A stretch of 62,645 bases of DNA from Hyphomonadaceae bacterium (GTDB lineage: Bacteria > Pseudomonadota > Alphaproteobacteria > Caulobacterales > Hyphomonadaceae), in the NCBI GenBank assembly GCA_947478925.1, contig CANJXY010000004.1:1-62645 (forward strand), read 5' to 3'. Each line of letters opens with the position of its first letter. Position 1 is the stretch's first letter. The notes below the pieces were generated by a model. It saw only the letters and a list, made by a program, of their open reading frames with translations. It had not been told where the DNA came from and made no database searches. A program made the translations under genes and the position numbers. Positions 45,362 to 53,938 of the stretch are shown one piece after another.

Positions 45362-46150
45362 ATGGCCACCTTCAGGGACGGACTTCTCGCTGGAAAAACC
45401 GCCTTCGTGGCCGGCGCCTCCAGCGGCATCAATCTGCAGATCGCGACCCGGCTCGCACAGGCGGGCGCCGCAGTGACCGTGCTGTCCCGCTCTCCCGAAA
45501 AGATCGAAGCCGCCGCCGCAGGTATCCGCGCGACGGGCGCCAAATGCATCGGCATCGCGCAGGACGTCCGCGACCATGACGGTGTTGGCGCGGCCTTCGC
45601 CAAGGCCGCAGATACACACGGCGAGATCGATATTCTCGTGTCTGGCGCGGCCGGCAACTTTGTCGCGCCTTTCAACGGGATTTCCTACAACGGCTTTCGC
45701 GCCGTGATCGATATCGACCTCGTCGGTTGCTACAACGTGATGCGTCAGGGCTTCCAGCATCTGCGCAAACCGGGCGCGTCCGTCATCACCATCTCCGCCC
45801 CGCAGTCGCTCCACCCCTATCCTTTCCAAGCGCACGTCAACGCTGCGAAGGCCGGCGCCGACATGCTGGTCAAGACGATCGCCGTTGAATGGGGGCCGCA
45901 AGGCGTACGCGTGAATTCCATCATCCCCGGCCCGATCGCCGACACTGAGGGCATGAACCGTCTCGCACCGACGCCAGAGGCGATGGCAAAAAGCGCCAAG
46001 GGAAACCCGATGCAGCGTCTGGGAACGAAAGACGAAGTGGCCGACCTAGCCCTCTTCCTCTGCTCAGACGCTGCCGCCTACATCACGGGCGCCATAATCC
46101 CCTGTGACGGAGGCCTCTGCCTTCAGGGCGCGGGTCGTGTCGGAGGCTGA
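45362..46150 (+). CDS. SDR oxidoreductase, 2,4-dienoyl-CoA reductase-like
   Basis: A 262-residue short-chain dehydrogenase. The cofactor motif is GASSGIN at 18-24 in place of the usual TGxxxGIG. At the active site, where YxxxK is expected, the sequence is HVNAAKAG, so the Tyr is missing while the Lys stays; this is characteristic of peroxisomal-type 2,4-dienoyl-CoA reductases. VEWGPQGVRVNSIIPGPIADTEG matches the same group. It would reduce dienoyl-CoA intermediates of unsaturated fatty acids with NADPH. AGGGAG precedes the start. It ends near a strong hairpin. Confidence 0.87.
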   Translation: MATFRDGLLAGKTAFVAGASSGINLQIATRLAQAGAAVTVLSRSPEKIEAAAAGIRATGAKCIGIAQDVRDHDGVGAAFAKAADTHGEIDILVSGAAGNFVAPFNGISYNGFRAVIDIDLVGCYNVMRQGFQHLRKPGASVITISAPQSLHPYPFQAHVNAAKAGADMLVKTIAVEWGPQGVRVNSIIPGPIADTEGMNRLAPTPEAMAKSAKGNPMQRLGTKDEVADLALFLCSDAAAYITGAIIPCDGGLCLQGAGRVGG

Positions 46151-46221
46151 GGCGCGCCAGAACAAGGACGGTCACAAAGAGATGGCCCTGCAATAGAAAG
46201 CGCTGAAACGATCGCAGCTGC

Positions 46222-46256
46222 GCGGTGTTGGATTGTTGTGCACACGCCAACACCGC
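46222..46256. terminator. Bidirectional terminator-like hairpin
   Basis: GCGGTGTTGG and CCAACACCGC form a perfect 10-bp stem with a 15-base loop that contains a second palindrome (TGTGCACA). It lies between two convergent genes. Confidence 0.6.
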
Positions 46257-46318
46257 CAAATCGTCCTGTCGAACCGCCCGCCCGGGCTTCCGCCACCCGC
46301 CCCCGTCAGAGCCTGACG

Positions 46319-46738
46319 CTATTCCGCTGCGGCTCCGCGGCTGCGAGCGTGCGTTACTGCATTAAACACCAACCGCCCCACAATGGCGGCCACCACAGGT
46401 GTCAAAACCATCCACAATTGCGGCCGCCACGGATCGCTCATCGTGAAGCCGAATCCGACGAGCGCCAAAGCTGACATCACGTACCAGCCCTTCAGCATCA
46501 CGCGCATCGGCTTGCCGCGCCAAGGGAACCAGCCCAGCGCAATTCCCACCGCCAACATCGCGAAAAACGCAACCGCGATCCACCCCGACCAGTGAATATC
46601 GAGTGAACCCATCGTGGCTACAATCGTGATGCACGCGGCGATACAGCCGACGCCGAACAGATGCATCAGAATGTGGTATGCGAGCTTCAAGTCCAGCCAG
46701 TCTCCAATTGCCGCCACCCCGCAGCATTCCACATCCAC
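46319..46738 (-). CDS. Four-helix membrane protein, unknown function
   Basis: A protein of up to 139 residues with four hydrophobic helices (about 26-47, 53-72, 82-98 and 104-124). The first start is a GTG at 46738; a TTG at 46690 is an alternative with the same first helix. The basic or polar loops (WFPWRGKPMRVMLKG) suggest the cytoplasmic side. No family is recognised. The GC content and codon use match its neighbours. Confidence 0.6.
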   Translation of the reverse strand: MDVECCGVAAIGDWLDLKLAYHILMHLFGVGCIAACITIVATMGSLDIHWSGWIAVAFFAMLAVGIALGWFPWRGKPMRVMLKGWYVMSALALVGFGFTMSDPWRPQLWMVLTPVVAAIVGRLVFNAVTHARSRGAAAE

Positions 46739-46814
46739 TGCGTCAGGCGTGCCAGCACAATAGACAGCAACCGCTGCCGATTCGAAGCCCCTGCGCAGAT
46801 TTCCTTTTTAATTC

Positions 46815-47684
46815 CTAAAGCGTCGCTGCGTGCAGAAGATGTCCGCCCCGCGCTGGAATATTCTCCAGCACCACCGGATTGGCCGGCGTAACAAACGGCA
46901 GCGTCAGCACCTCGATGATCTCGCGCGGCCCGAAATCCGTGATCGCGCCAAGGCCTCGCGCCGTCAGCTCCGCGTGCAGATCCGACGTATCGAATGACGA
47001 CAGTAAGGGTTCCCCGACAGACGCCACCCGCGCCCGCAACACATCACGCGCGGCCCGCCGCTCCTCCGTCAGACCGGTGTGGTCAATGGGATTGGGGTAA
47101 TCGAACACAATCTCAGCACCTCCCTGCAGTGCGCCGATGGCCTTCAGCGTCACCATGATCGCCTCGCGCGTCAGATAAGGCACAACCCCCAGCCACAAGA
47201 AATAGCTGCGCTGTGTGGCGTCAAATCCTGCAGCCTTGAGCTGCGCGACAAGATCATCCGTCTCGAGGTTTACCGGCGCGTAGGCAAGATTCGAGGGAAC
47301 ATCGATGCCGGTTTCTTGCAATCGTCGCCTCTTCCACGCCTGCGTTGCGGGAAAATCCACCTCGAACATCGAAAGCTTTCTGGCCAGCGGACTGCGATAC
47401 GCAAACGTATCCAGCCCCGCACCCAGCACGACCAGCTGCGACACTCCGCGCTGCTCGATCGCTTCGGCCAACTTCGTCTCGGCGAACCGCATCCGCGCCG
47501 CGATGAACAGGCGCAAGCTCCGCCGCGATGGATCGTCCTGCTCGCGTCGTACCGTTTCGACATCCAGCCCGAGAATTTGTAGCGCCAAAGGATCGGAGAA
47601 CATCTTCCCGTCTTCGAGCACCTGGTGCGCGGCACGAAGCGCCGCCGCCGCAAAGGCCGTCCGTGAAGGCTGTTGCTCGATCAC
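46815..47684 (-). CDS. SAM-dependent methyltransferase (TIGR00027 / leucine-carboxyl-methyltransferase type)
   Basis: A 289-residue class I methyltransferase. The family pattern is IEQQPSRTAFAAAALRAAHQ at the start, LVVLGAGLDTFAYRSPL near 86 as the SAM-binding loop, FEVDFPATQAWKRRRL near 110, and YFLWLGVVPYLT near 150. The GTG at 47684 is preferred because GGAG precedes it at seven bases; a longer frame begins at 47726. TIGR00027 enzymes often act on carboxyl or hydroxyl groups of natural products, but the substrate is unknown here. Confidence 0.87.
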   Translation of the reverse strand: MIEQQPSRTAFAAAALRAAHQVLEDGKMFSDPLALQILGLDVETVRREQDDPSRRSLRLFIAARMRFAETKLAEAIEQRGVSQLVVLGAGLDTFAYRSPLARKLSMFEVDFPATQAWKRRRLQETGIDVPSNLAYAPVNLETDDLVAQLKAAGFDATQRSYFLWLGVVPYLTREAIMVTLKAIGALQGGAEIVFDYPNPIDHTGLTEERRAARDVLRARVASVGEPLLSSFDTSDLHAELTARGLGAITDFGPREIIEVLTLPFVTPANPVVLENIPARGGHLLHAATL

Positions 47685-47741
47685 ACCAAAGCTCCGCGTA
47701 TCTCTGCCAGCTTCAATGCGGCACACCGAAAGATCCTGTGG

Positions 47742-48605
47742 CTAGCTCCAGAACGCCTTGATCCGCGCCGCCTCGAGTCTGCCCTGCCGCATCCCGTGCT
47801 CGATCAGTTGAACGCGCCGCGTCCCGTCCATGAGGTTTGGACCGAACGCTTCGTGCGTGGGTGCATCCGGCGAGACAAGCTCATAGCGCCCGCCCGCCTT
47901 GATCACCGCATCGCCCTCGGCACCGACCCGCGCCTTCATGCGCTCTTCGGCAATCGCCGCCGGGATCACGGCCACCGCGAGCACGCGCTCATGCCCTGCG
48001 GCCACATCGACATTGGTGCCCGACCGCATCCCGCCGTCCATCCACATCCGGCCATTGATCGCGATCGCCGGATAAATCCCCGGCACCGAACAGCTCGAGG
48101 CAATCGCGCGCGCGAAATCAACACCGTCGTCCTCGCGCCACACCTTGAACTCGCCACTGGTCGCATCGACCGCCGTGCACGCGAACTTCTTCGGCCACTC
48201 ACCACTGACGCCAAGCGTTGCAAATTGCGCCAGCATCGCCGCCTCCGAAATGGTCTGAGATGCGCGCGACACTTCGCCGATCTCCCGCCGCAGTTCGATC
48301 GGCGGCTCGCCTGTCTCCGGCATGCGCATGAAGAAGGCCATCACCTTCGACAGGTCGGGCGCGGGTCCGGACATTGCCGCGTTTCCCGCCGCCAGCCGCG
48401 CTGCCGCGATCTGCATTTCCGCCATCATGTGCGCTGAAACACCCCGCGCAATCGTGCTGCCCACGATCGATCCAGCCGATGTCCCGAGAATGAAGTCTGC
48501 ATTGCCAAGGCTGACGCCCTCGCCCTCCAGCCCCGCAAGCAGCCCCGTCTCCCACGCCACGCCCAGCGTGCCGCCACCACCCAGTACCAGTGCGCGCTTG
48601 CCCAT
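47742..48605 (-). CDS. Patatin-like phospholipase
   Basis: A 287-residue cytoplasmic patatin family hydrolase. The oxyanion loop GGGGTLGVA is at 9-17, the nucleophile elbow GTSAG at 41-45 with Ser43, and the catalytic dyad Asp190 in MDGG. Length matches short bacterial patatins such as RssA-like proteins. These deacylate phospholipids or lysophospholipids. No signal or membrane segment is visible. It lies 57 bp upstream of the methyltransferase on the same strand. Confidence 0.92.
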   Translation of the reverse strand: MGKRALVLGGGGTLGVAWETGLLAGLEGEGVSLGNADFILGTSAGSIVGSTIARGVSAHMMAEMQIAAARLAAGNAAMSGPAPDLSKVMAFFMRMPETGEPPIELRREIGEVSRASQTISEAAMLAQFATLGVSGEWPKKFACTAVDATSGEFKVWREDDGVDFARAIASSCSVPGIYPAIAINGRMWMDGGMRSGTNVDVAAGHERVLAVAVIPAAIAEERMKARVGAEGDAVIKAGGRYELVSPDAPTHEAFGPNLMDGTRRVQLIEHGMRQGRLEAARIKAFWS

Positions 48606-48715
48606 GGTTCACTCCCTGATCGCTTCGGATTGTGCGCCAGTCTCCACCCAATCCGGCGGCTTGCGCAAGAACTGATCAGGCGGCGCGCTCGCCACCCACT
48701 CTCGCCTCGCACACG

Positions 48716-49411
48716 TTACCCGCACGCCTTCTCCGCAACCGCCCTGCGCAATGCCGTCACGTCGCTGATCAGCCGGGCCTGCGTGGGTTCCGGATCCGGA
48801 ATCGGAAACGCGATCGCGGCGATGTGCACCCCTGCATCCGCGTCAAAGTCATCGACCTTGAGTATCGGCTTCGAACCCAGAGCAGCGTTGCGCCCTTGCG
48901 CCGTTTCCGAATAGCCGGTTTCGATCAGCGCGGAATCGGCCGGAGCAGCCAGCCGCCCATCGAGGCGAAGAAAAATCGCGGTCGGCCCGGTGTGTGTCGC
49001 GGGATGGTTGATGGTTTGCCGCGTCGTCGTCCACCCGCTGGACAACCCGACGGTTAGGTTCCTCACCTCCTCGCCGCCCAGGCTGAACGCCGGCCAGCTC
49101 ATCAGCTGCCCGCCATCCAGCGTCTCGACCGAGCCTGGCTCGCGCCAGTCCTTGCCCGCGACTGAGTTGCCTGCCCGGAGCGCCGGCGTGCCGCCGGGCG
49201 CCACCTTGTAAGTGCTGTCGGCATCAAGCGTCAGCTTGGCCGGGAAAGGCCCGTTCTCGGTGACAAGCATAGACGGGCTCGTGCCCGTCACATCGCCACT
49301 GACAATGCTCAGCTTTCCGCCTGCCGTGTTGGTAATGCGACAGGTAGTTTGCGCCACAGCCGGCATCGCCCCAAGCGCGGCGGCAAGAGCAACCCCAAAC
49401 AGAATACGCAC
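48716..49411 (-). CDS. Secreted protein of unknown function
   Basis: A 231-residue exported protein with signal peptide ending in AVA-Q. The mature part is rich in Thr, Gly and Ser with beta-strand-like segments (CRITNTAGGKLSIVSGDV, NLTVGLSSGWTTT) and two Cys, one at each end of the mature sequence. No family is recognised. Confidence 0.68.
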   Translation of the reverse strand: MRILFGVALAAALGAMPAVAQTTCRITNTAGGKLSIVSGDVTGTSPSMLVTENGPFPAKLTLDADSTYKVAPGGTPALRAGNSVAGKDWREPGSVETLDGGQLMSWPAFSLGGEEVRNLTVGLSSGWTTTRQTINHPATHTGPTAIFLRLDGRLAAPADSALIETGYSETAQGRNAALGSKPILKVDDFDADAGVHIAAIAFPIPDPEPTQARLISDVTALRRAVAEKACG

Positions 49412-49496
49412 AAGCCCGCCCGCAATCCGTTCGACCCAAGGCGCCTACGCTAGTTGTTGTTCGGAACGGGAAGCAAGCGCACTCCAGCAAAAGCAG

Positions 49497-49862
49497 CTAC
49501 CGCCCTCGTCTCAACCCCCACTCGACTACTACGATCAGTACAACCCCCGCCGCATAAGACGCCAGATCCATCGGATCGAATACGCCGCCCAGCACGATCC
49601 GCGCGACCTGATTATCGCGAAGCCCGAGCGCTCCAAGAAGACCCAGCAACTGGGCGAACTCGATTGCGAACGCGATGGTCAACGTGACAGCGAGCGCCGG
49701 CACAAGCCGCAGCGGGGTCACAGCGCGCGATACGACATACACCAGAGCCACGGCCAGCACGTCGCCTAGATAAGGCCGAATAATTCCATCGCGCACAAAC
49801 ACGGCGATGAGCACTTCAATGACGAACAGTGTAAGTGCGGCAAGAGCGTAGGGACGACGCAT
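49497..49862 (-). CDS. DUF2809-type membrane protein
   Basis: A 121-residue protein with four helices that fits DUF2809: RPYALAALTLFVIEVLIAVFV, then GIIRPYLGDVLAVALVYVV, IAFAIEFAQLLGLLG, and a last helix after DPMDLASYAAG. Acidic residues inside helices (FVIEVLIA, FAIEFAQ) are typical. The ATG at 49862 shares one base with the TGA stop of glyQ (TGATG), so translation is coupled. The function is unknown. Confidence 0.82.
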   Translation of the reverse strand: MRRPYALAALTLFVIEVLIAVFVRDGIIRPYLGDVLAVALVYVVSRAVTPLRLVPALAVTLTIAFAIEFAQLLGLLGALGLRDNQVARIVLGGVFDPMDLASYAAGVVLIVVVEWGLRRGR

Positions 49863-50758
49863 CACGCCCTCTGCGACTCCTCCCAGGCCTCGGCAGATCC
49901 CTTCGCGAGATCCCGCACGCGACCAATGAAGCTCTGCCGCTCTGTCGGTGATATGACGCCGCGCGCGTCCAGCAGGTTGAAGATGTGGCTCGCCTTCAGC
50001 GCCTGCTCATAGGCCGGCAGCGGAAGAGGTTTCTCTAGCCCGAGCAACTTCTTGCAGACCTTCTCGCAATCGCTGAACCAGCGCTGCAACACTTCGGTAT
50101 CCGCGTGCTCGAAATTGTACGCCGACTGCTGTTTCTCGTTCTCGAGGAACACGTCGCCGTAGGTCAGAGGGAATGCGCTCTGCGGATCGTTGAACGGCAG
50201 GTCGTAGACACGATCGACGCCGAACACGTACATCGCCAGACGCTCAAGACCGTAAGTCAGTTCGCCCGACACCGGCCGCACGTCCAGCCCGCCTACCTGC
50301 TGGAAATAAGTGAACTGCGAGACCTCCATCCCGTCACACCACACCTCCCAGCCAAGACCCCACGCGCCGACGGTCGGGTTCTCCCAGTCGTCTTCGACGA
50401 AGCGGATGTCGTGCACGCTCGGATCAATGCCGATCTCATAGAGGCTTTGCAGGTAGAGATCCTGGATATCCGGCGGATTCGGTTTCAGGATCACCTGGTA
50501 TTGGTAGTAGTGCTGCAGGCGGTTCGGGTTTTCGCCATAGCGTCCGTCCTTCGGCCTGCGACTTGGCTGCGGATAGGCCGCATACCAGGGCTTCGGCCCC
50601 AACGCTCGCAACGTCGTCGACGGATGCAGCGTACCTGCCCCCACTTCCATATCGTAGGGCTGCAGGATCGCGCAGCCCTTATATGACCAATATGCCGACA
50701 ACCTCAGGATGATTTCCTGAAAGCTCTTCGGCTTCTCGCGCAGCGTCGGCGTGGTCAT
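49862..50758 (-). CDS. glyQ: Glycine--tRNA ligase, alpha subunit
   Basis: The catalytic alpha chain of the alpha2beta2 glycyl-tRNA synthetase. It is 298 residues, the family size, when started at ATG 50758 with GGAG six bases upstream. Landmarks are [20 protein letters not shown], the [19 protein letters not shown] class II motif region, [35 protein letters not shown] and [18 protein letters not shown]. The partner glyS is not next to it but about 8 kb downstream on the same strand. It is first of a unit with the DUF2809 gene. Confidence 0.97.
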   Translation of the reverse strand: MTTPTLREKPKSFQEIILRLSAYWSYKGCAILQPYDMEVGAGTLHPSTTLRALGPKPWYAAYPQPSRRPKDGRYGENPNRLQHYYQYQVILKPNPPDIQDLYLQSLYEIGIDPSVHDIRFVEDDWENPTVGAWGLGWEVWCDGMEVSQFTYFQQVGGLDVRPVSGELTYGLERLAMYVFGVDRVYDLPFNDPQSAFPLTYGDVFLENEKQQSAYNFEHADTEVLQRWFSDCEKVCKKLLGLEKPLPLPAYEQALKASHIFNLLDARGVISPTERQSFIGRVRDLAKGSAEAWEESQRA

Positions 50759-51338
50759 CGCAGTCTCCATCTGCGGCCCTGAATAGGCGGCTCCGCCTTG
50801 GCTGTCATCCCGGGGCAGCGAGCAGGCTTCGGGAAAATCCAGCCACTTCGCAGGCTATCCGCGCAGTCGTTAAGCCCACGGAGCGTGCGGTCAAAAAGGG
50901 GTCTCAATTTGAGCTATTAGCAAGATATACAAGGGTGGGCCAGGCTCGCGGCTTGCAAACAGAAATCGACCTCCACTGACTCCACCTATGCGCGCAACAT
51001 GGAAGGCATGATCCACGCGTTCAACCGGATCATCTCGACCGAGTTGAGGGGCGTGCCATCATTCTGCGGCGACGTCGGAATGGCGCCAAAGTCGATTCAG
51101 ACCGCCGTCAACGGCATCACTGGCAGCATCTCCTTTGTCGCCGCTGCTGACGAACAACACTCGGCTGCCGCGCAGCACGTTTCCTCCACGACGCTGTTGG
51201 CAGCTTTCTCCGTCTCCGCGATCGACAAGGGGGGGCACCATCATGGCCACCGCGATGAGCTCGGCCTGCCAAGCTACCGAACGGATGCGCGGTAACATGC
51301 AGTTGCCGGAGAACCAGGACCTGTTCAGACAGACGATC
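50759..51338. other. Intergenic stretch with a possible chemoreceptor-like remnant
   Basis: About 580 bases without a convincing gene. On the plus strand, a short frame at 50999-51295 contains KSIQTAVNGITGSISFVAAADEQHSAA, which loosely recalls the signalling coiled coil of methyl-accepting proteins (pattern around EEQSAAT). It has no receptor domains, so at most it is a decayed fragment. Part of a GTCATCCCGG-like repeat arm lies at 50803-50815. Confidence 0.4.
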
Positions 51339-51428
51339 TCAGCGGCGACCGCTGTTCGGACGCACGGCGAGCACGGCCAGGATGCCGAATGCGAGCACAA
51401 GAGAGATGCCTTGAATCAGAAGCTGCAT
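51339..51428 (-). CDS. Very small membrane protein (29 residues)
   Basis: A 29-residue frame starting MQLLIQGISL that is essentially one transmembrane helix (to about residue 22) with a short basic tail PNSGRR. GAGG lies eight bases before the ATG. The size and layout resemble small single-helix accessory subunits. No homologue is recognised. The good ribosome site and helix support it, but so short a frame could be chance. Confidence 0.5.
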   Translation of the reverse strand: MQLLIQGISLVLAFGILAVLAVRPNSGRR

Positions 51429-51582
51429 ATTGGAAACCTCGATCCCTCGTGTTGACACTCACTTAAGCGCGCGAACTACTGAGCGCATCATCGCACGCTA
51501 CTTTGTCGCATCGCGCCGGCGAGCGTTTCTCCTGGGCAAACGAGTCCTGTCTGGGGCGATCCCGTGGCGATGCTGAAACAGC

Positions 51583-51780
51583 TCAGCCCTGTGGCTTCTG
51601 GGCATCGTCCGTGGACGGCTTCTTGCCACGATGATCGTCGAGCTGGTGCACGACCACCTCGTGCGCCGGATCAGGATCTCTGCCCGCCTTGGCGTCTAGC
51701 CTCTTGCCCACACGGGTCGCCGGCAGGACGAGGATCGTCACCAGCAGCGCTAGCAAAAAGATGAGGATGACGCCGCCCAT
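51583..51780 (-). CDS. Small membrane-anchored protein (65 residues)
   Basis: One N-terminal helix (GGVILIFLLALLVTILVLPA) and a charged, disordered tail with HQLDDHRGKKPSTDDAQK. The ATG at 51780 has GGAG nine bases upstream, inside the end of the trmN6-like gene; an ATG at 51795 is also in frame. It lies 5 bp after that gene and is probably cotranscribed. The function is unknown. Confidence 0.65.
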   Translation of the reverse strand: MGGVILIFLLALLVTILVLPATRVGKRLDAKAGRDPDPAHEVVVHQLDDHRGKKPSTDDAQKPQG

Positions 51781-51785
51781 GGCGG

Positions 51786-52541
51786 TTATCTCCATTCCAG
51801 GGGGCTGCCGCGGAGGACTTCGGAGGCCCGCCCGGAGGCTGGACCGCCTCGAGATTCGTGCAGCACCAGTCCATCATATAGTGTCACAGGGCCTCTTCGC
51901 AGCCCCTTGCGGGCGCGGATCAACACACGTCCCGCCGCCTCTCCCGCCGCAGGTCTGACCGGCAGCACCTCGATTTCCCCGGTACGCGGCCCTAGCAGCT
52001 CAAGGAGGTCGCCTAGCGCCCCCGCGCGATGGATCAGCGTGATCCGCCCGCCGGGTCGGGTGATGTGATGCAGGAACAGGATCCAGGCCTTCAGCGGCGT
52101 CTCAGCCAGGTAGGCCGCCTGCTTTCCCTCCGCCGGCGCTCGCACGGTGCCCGGCTCGAAGAAGGGAGGATTGCTGAAGGTCTGGTCGAAAGCATTTTCC
52201 AGTTCGCCCGGCCGCTCGCCCACATCATGCGCCCGCACGCTGACGCGCCCGCCCATGCTATTGGCCTCGACACCCTGCCGCGCCAGCGCCAGCGCGGCCA
52301 TATCCCGCTCGAAACCGGTGAACCTGCAGCCTGCCAGCCTGTGCGCCGCGCATAGCAACGCCGCCCCCGCCCCGCATCCTGCCTCGGCGAGTTGCTCGCC
52401 CGCCTTCCCCTGCAGCGACGCGGCCAGCAACACCGCATCCATCCCCGCGCGATAGCCGCGCGCGGGCTGGATCACGGTCACGGCTCCATCCAGAAAGTGG
52501 TCCTGCGTGGTATCGGGTTGGTTGGGCTCGATGGAGGTCAC
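51786..52541 (-). CDS. tRNA1(Val) (adenine37-N6)-methyltransferase-like (TrmN6/YfiC)
   Basis: A 251-residue class I methyltransferase. The early FLDGAVTVIQPARGYRAGMDAVLLAAS and SAM motif AEAGCGAGAALLCAAHRL are followed by the N6-adenine motif NPPF in FSNPPFFEPG, which matches TrmN6. The start is GTG at 52541, which overlaps the stop of the DUF2007 gene (GTGA). TrmN6 methylates adenine 37 of tRNA-Val; a related RNA substrate is possible. Confidence 0.87.
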   Translation of the reverse strand: MTSIEPNQPDTTQDHFLDGAVTVIQPARGYRAGMDAVLLAASLQGKAGEQLAEAGCGAGAALLCAAHRLAGCRFTGFERDMAALALARQGVEANSMGGRVSVRAHDVGERPGELENAFDQTFSNPPFFEPGTVRAPAEGKQAAYLAETPLKAWILFLHHITRPGGRITLIHRAGALGDLLELLGPRTGEIEVLPVRPAAGEAAGRVLIRARKGLRRGPVTLYDGLVLHESRGGPASGRASEVLRGSPLEWR

Positions 52542-52792
52542 GCCGGATCGTCGTCCCAGTCGCCTTCGACCAGTAGACTCGGATCCGGCGGCGCATCCAG
52601 CTCCTTCAACGCCTCCCGGGCGAGCACGGCGTGCTCGTCCGACACCATGATCCGGCGCTCGAAAGCTGATATTCCGCCCTCTGCGGACGCCATGAACCGG
52701 TCCGCCACAAAGGGCTGGCAACCGGCGCGCTTGAGCAGGACCACCGCGTAGTCCAGCCTTATGGCGCTGTTTGTTCGCAATACCTCGATCAT
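52538..52792 (-). CDS. DUF2007 (putative signal-transducing) protein
   Basis: An 84-residue cytoplasmic protein of DUF2007: IEVLRTNSAIRLDYAVVLLKRAG, then a middle stretch with RIMVSDEHAVLAREALKEL. The family is sometimes annotated as signal-transducing, without firm evidence. The ATG at 52792 is chosen over a TTG at 52801. It is coupled to the trmN6-like gene (GTGA) and divergent from the polyprenyl synthase. Confidence 0.85.
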   Translation of the reverse strand: MIEVLRTNSAIRLDYAVVLLKRAGCQPFVADRFMASAEGGISAFERRIMVSDEHAVLAREALKELDAPPDPSLLVEGDWDDDPA

Positions 52793-52915
52793 TAGCGACA
52801 ACTTGCCACGCCGCTGAGCGAAGAGGAACTCCGTTCCTTGACCGGCTTCTCAGCTGGGAAATATCCTATATCAGCAACAGCCGAGATGACGGTTTGAAAC
52901 CGCTAGGGATTGCAA

Positions 52916-53938
52916 TTGGCCCTGCACGCCGAAGTTGAAAAGCAACAGGCGCCGCAGTCCACCCCGATGGATCGGCTGGTGGACCTCCTGCGGCCTGAGC
53001 TTGCCGAGGTCGAGCGCCTGCTTGCAGAGCGCGCGGCTAGCCCTGTCGCGACCATCCCGGATCTCTCGGCGTACCTGATCGCGGCCGGCGGCAAACGCCT
53101 GCGCCCCGTGCTCACCCTCGCCTCGGCCCGCGCTGTCGGCGGCAAGGGGAGCGATGCCGTCAACAAGCTCGCGACCGCCGTCGAGTTCATCCACACCGCC
53201 ACGCTGCTGCACGACGATGTGGTCGACGACAGCGACCTGCGTCGTGGCAAGGCCGCCGCAAAGAATGTGTGGGGCGCGTCTGCCTCCATCCTGGTCGGCG
53301 ATTTCCTCTTCGCCCGCTCCTTCACGCTGATGACCGAGACGCGCGACCTGCGCATCCTCGACATCCTCAGCCGCGCCAGCTGCGTCATCGCCGAAGGCGA
53401 GGTCCGCCAGCTCGCCGCTCTCGGCAAGGCCGACCTGCCGATCAGCGAATACATGGCGATCGTCGAAGCCAAGACCGCCGCTCTCTTCGAAGCCGCGGCC
53501 CGCGCCGGCGCCTATACCGCGACGAACGACGACGCGACCGCCGACGCGATGGGCGAATACGGCCGCCGCCTCGGCCGCGCCTTCCAGATCGTCGACGATC
53601 TCCTGGATTACGGCGGCCTCACCTCTGTCATCGGCAAGAGCGTCGGCGACGATTTCCGCGAAGGCAAACTCACGCTTCCGGTGATCTACGCGCGCGAAGC
53701 CGGCAATGCCGAAGACCGCAAATTCTGGGATCGCGCCATGGGCGCCCGCGACCAGCATGAAGGCGACCTCGCCCACGCCATCCACCTGATCCGCGCCTCC
53801 GGCGCCGCCGAGCGCACACTGGATACCGCGCGCGCCGAATCTGCCGCCGCACGCGCCGCCCTCGCCCGCACTGGCCACGGCGACTTCCACGACGAACTAG
53901 CCGAACTGGCCGACCAAACCGTTACCCGCGCGTTCTAA
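52916..53938 (+). CDS. ispB: Long-chain polyprenyl diphosphate synthase (octaprenyl/decaprenyl type)
   Basis: A 340-residue trans-prenyltransferase that extends farnesyl diphosphate for the ubiquinone side chain. The first Asp-rich motif is LLHDDVVDDSDLRRG and the second is FQIVDDLLDY. Further landmarks are GGKRLRPVLTLASARA and GKSVGDDFREGKLTLPVI. Chain length (8 or 10 units) cannot be read safely. The start is uncertain: no ATG fits, and TTG at 52916 is chosen because AGGGA lies six bases upstream; a TTG at 52910 is also in frame. Its stop overlaps that of the convergent transferase gene (CTAA). Confidence 0.9.
   Translation: MALHAEVEKQQAPQSTPMDRLVDLLRPELAEVERLLAERAASPVATIPDLSAYLIAAGGKRLRPVLTLASARAVGGKGSDAVNKLATAVEFIHTATLLHDDVVDDSDLRRGKAAAKNVWGASASILVGDFLFARSFTLMTETRDLRILDILSRASCVIAEGEVRQLAALGKADLPISEYMAIVEAKTAALFEAAARAGAYTATNDDATADAMGEYGRRLGRAFQIVDDLLDYGGLTSVIGKSVGDDFREGKLTLPVIYAREAGNAEDRKFWDRAMGARDQHEGDLAHAIHLIRASGAAERTLDTARAESAAARAALARTGHGDFHDELAELADQTVTRAF

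Noticed and set aside
52871-53890. A 339-codon minus-strand frame
   Set aside because: Antisense to the polyprenyl synthase and very Gly/Ala/Asp-rich; no motif.
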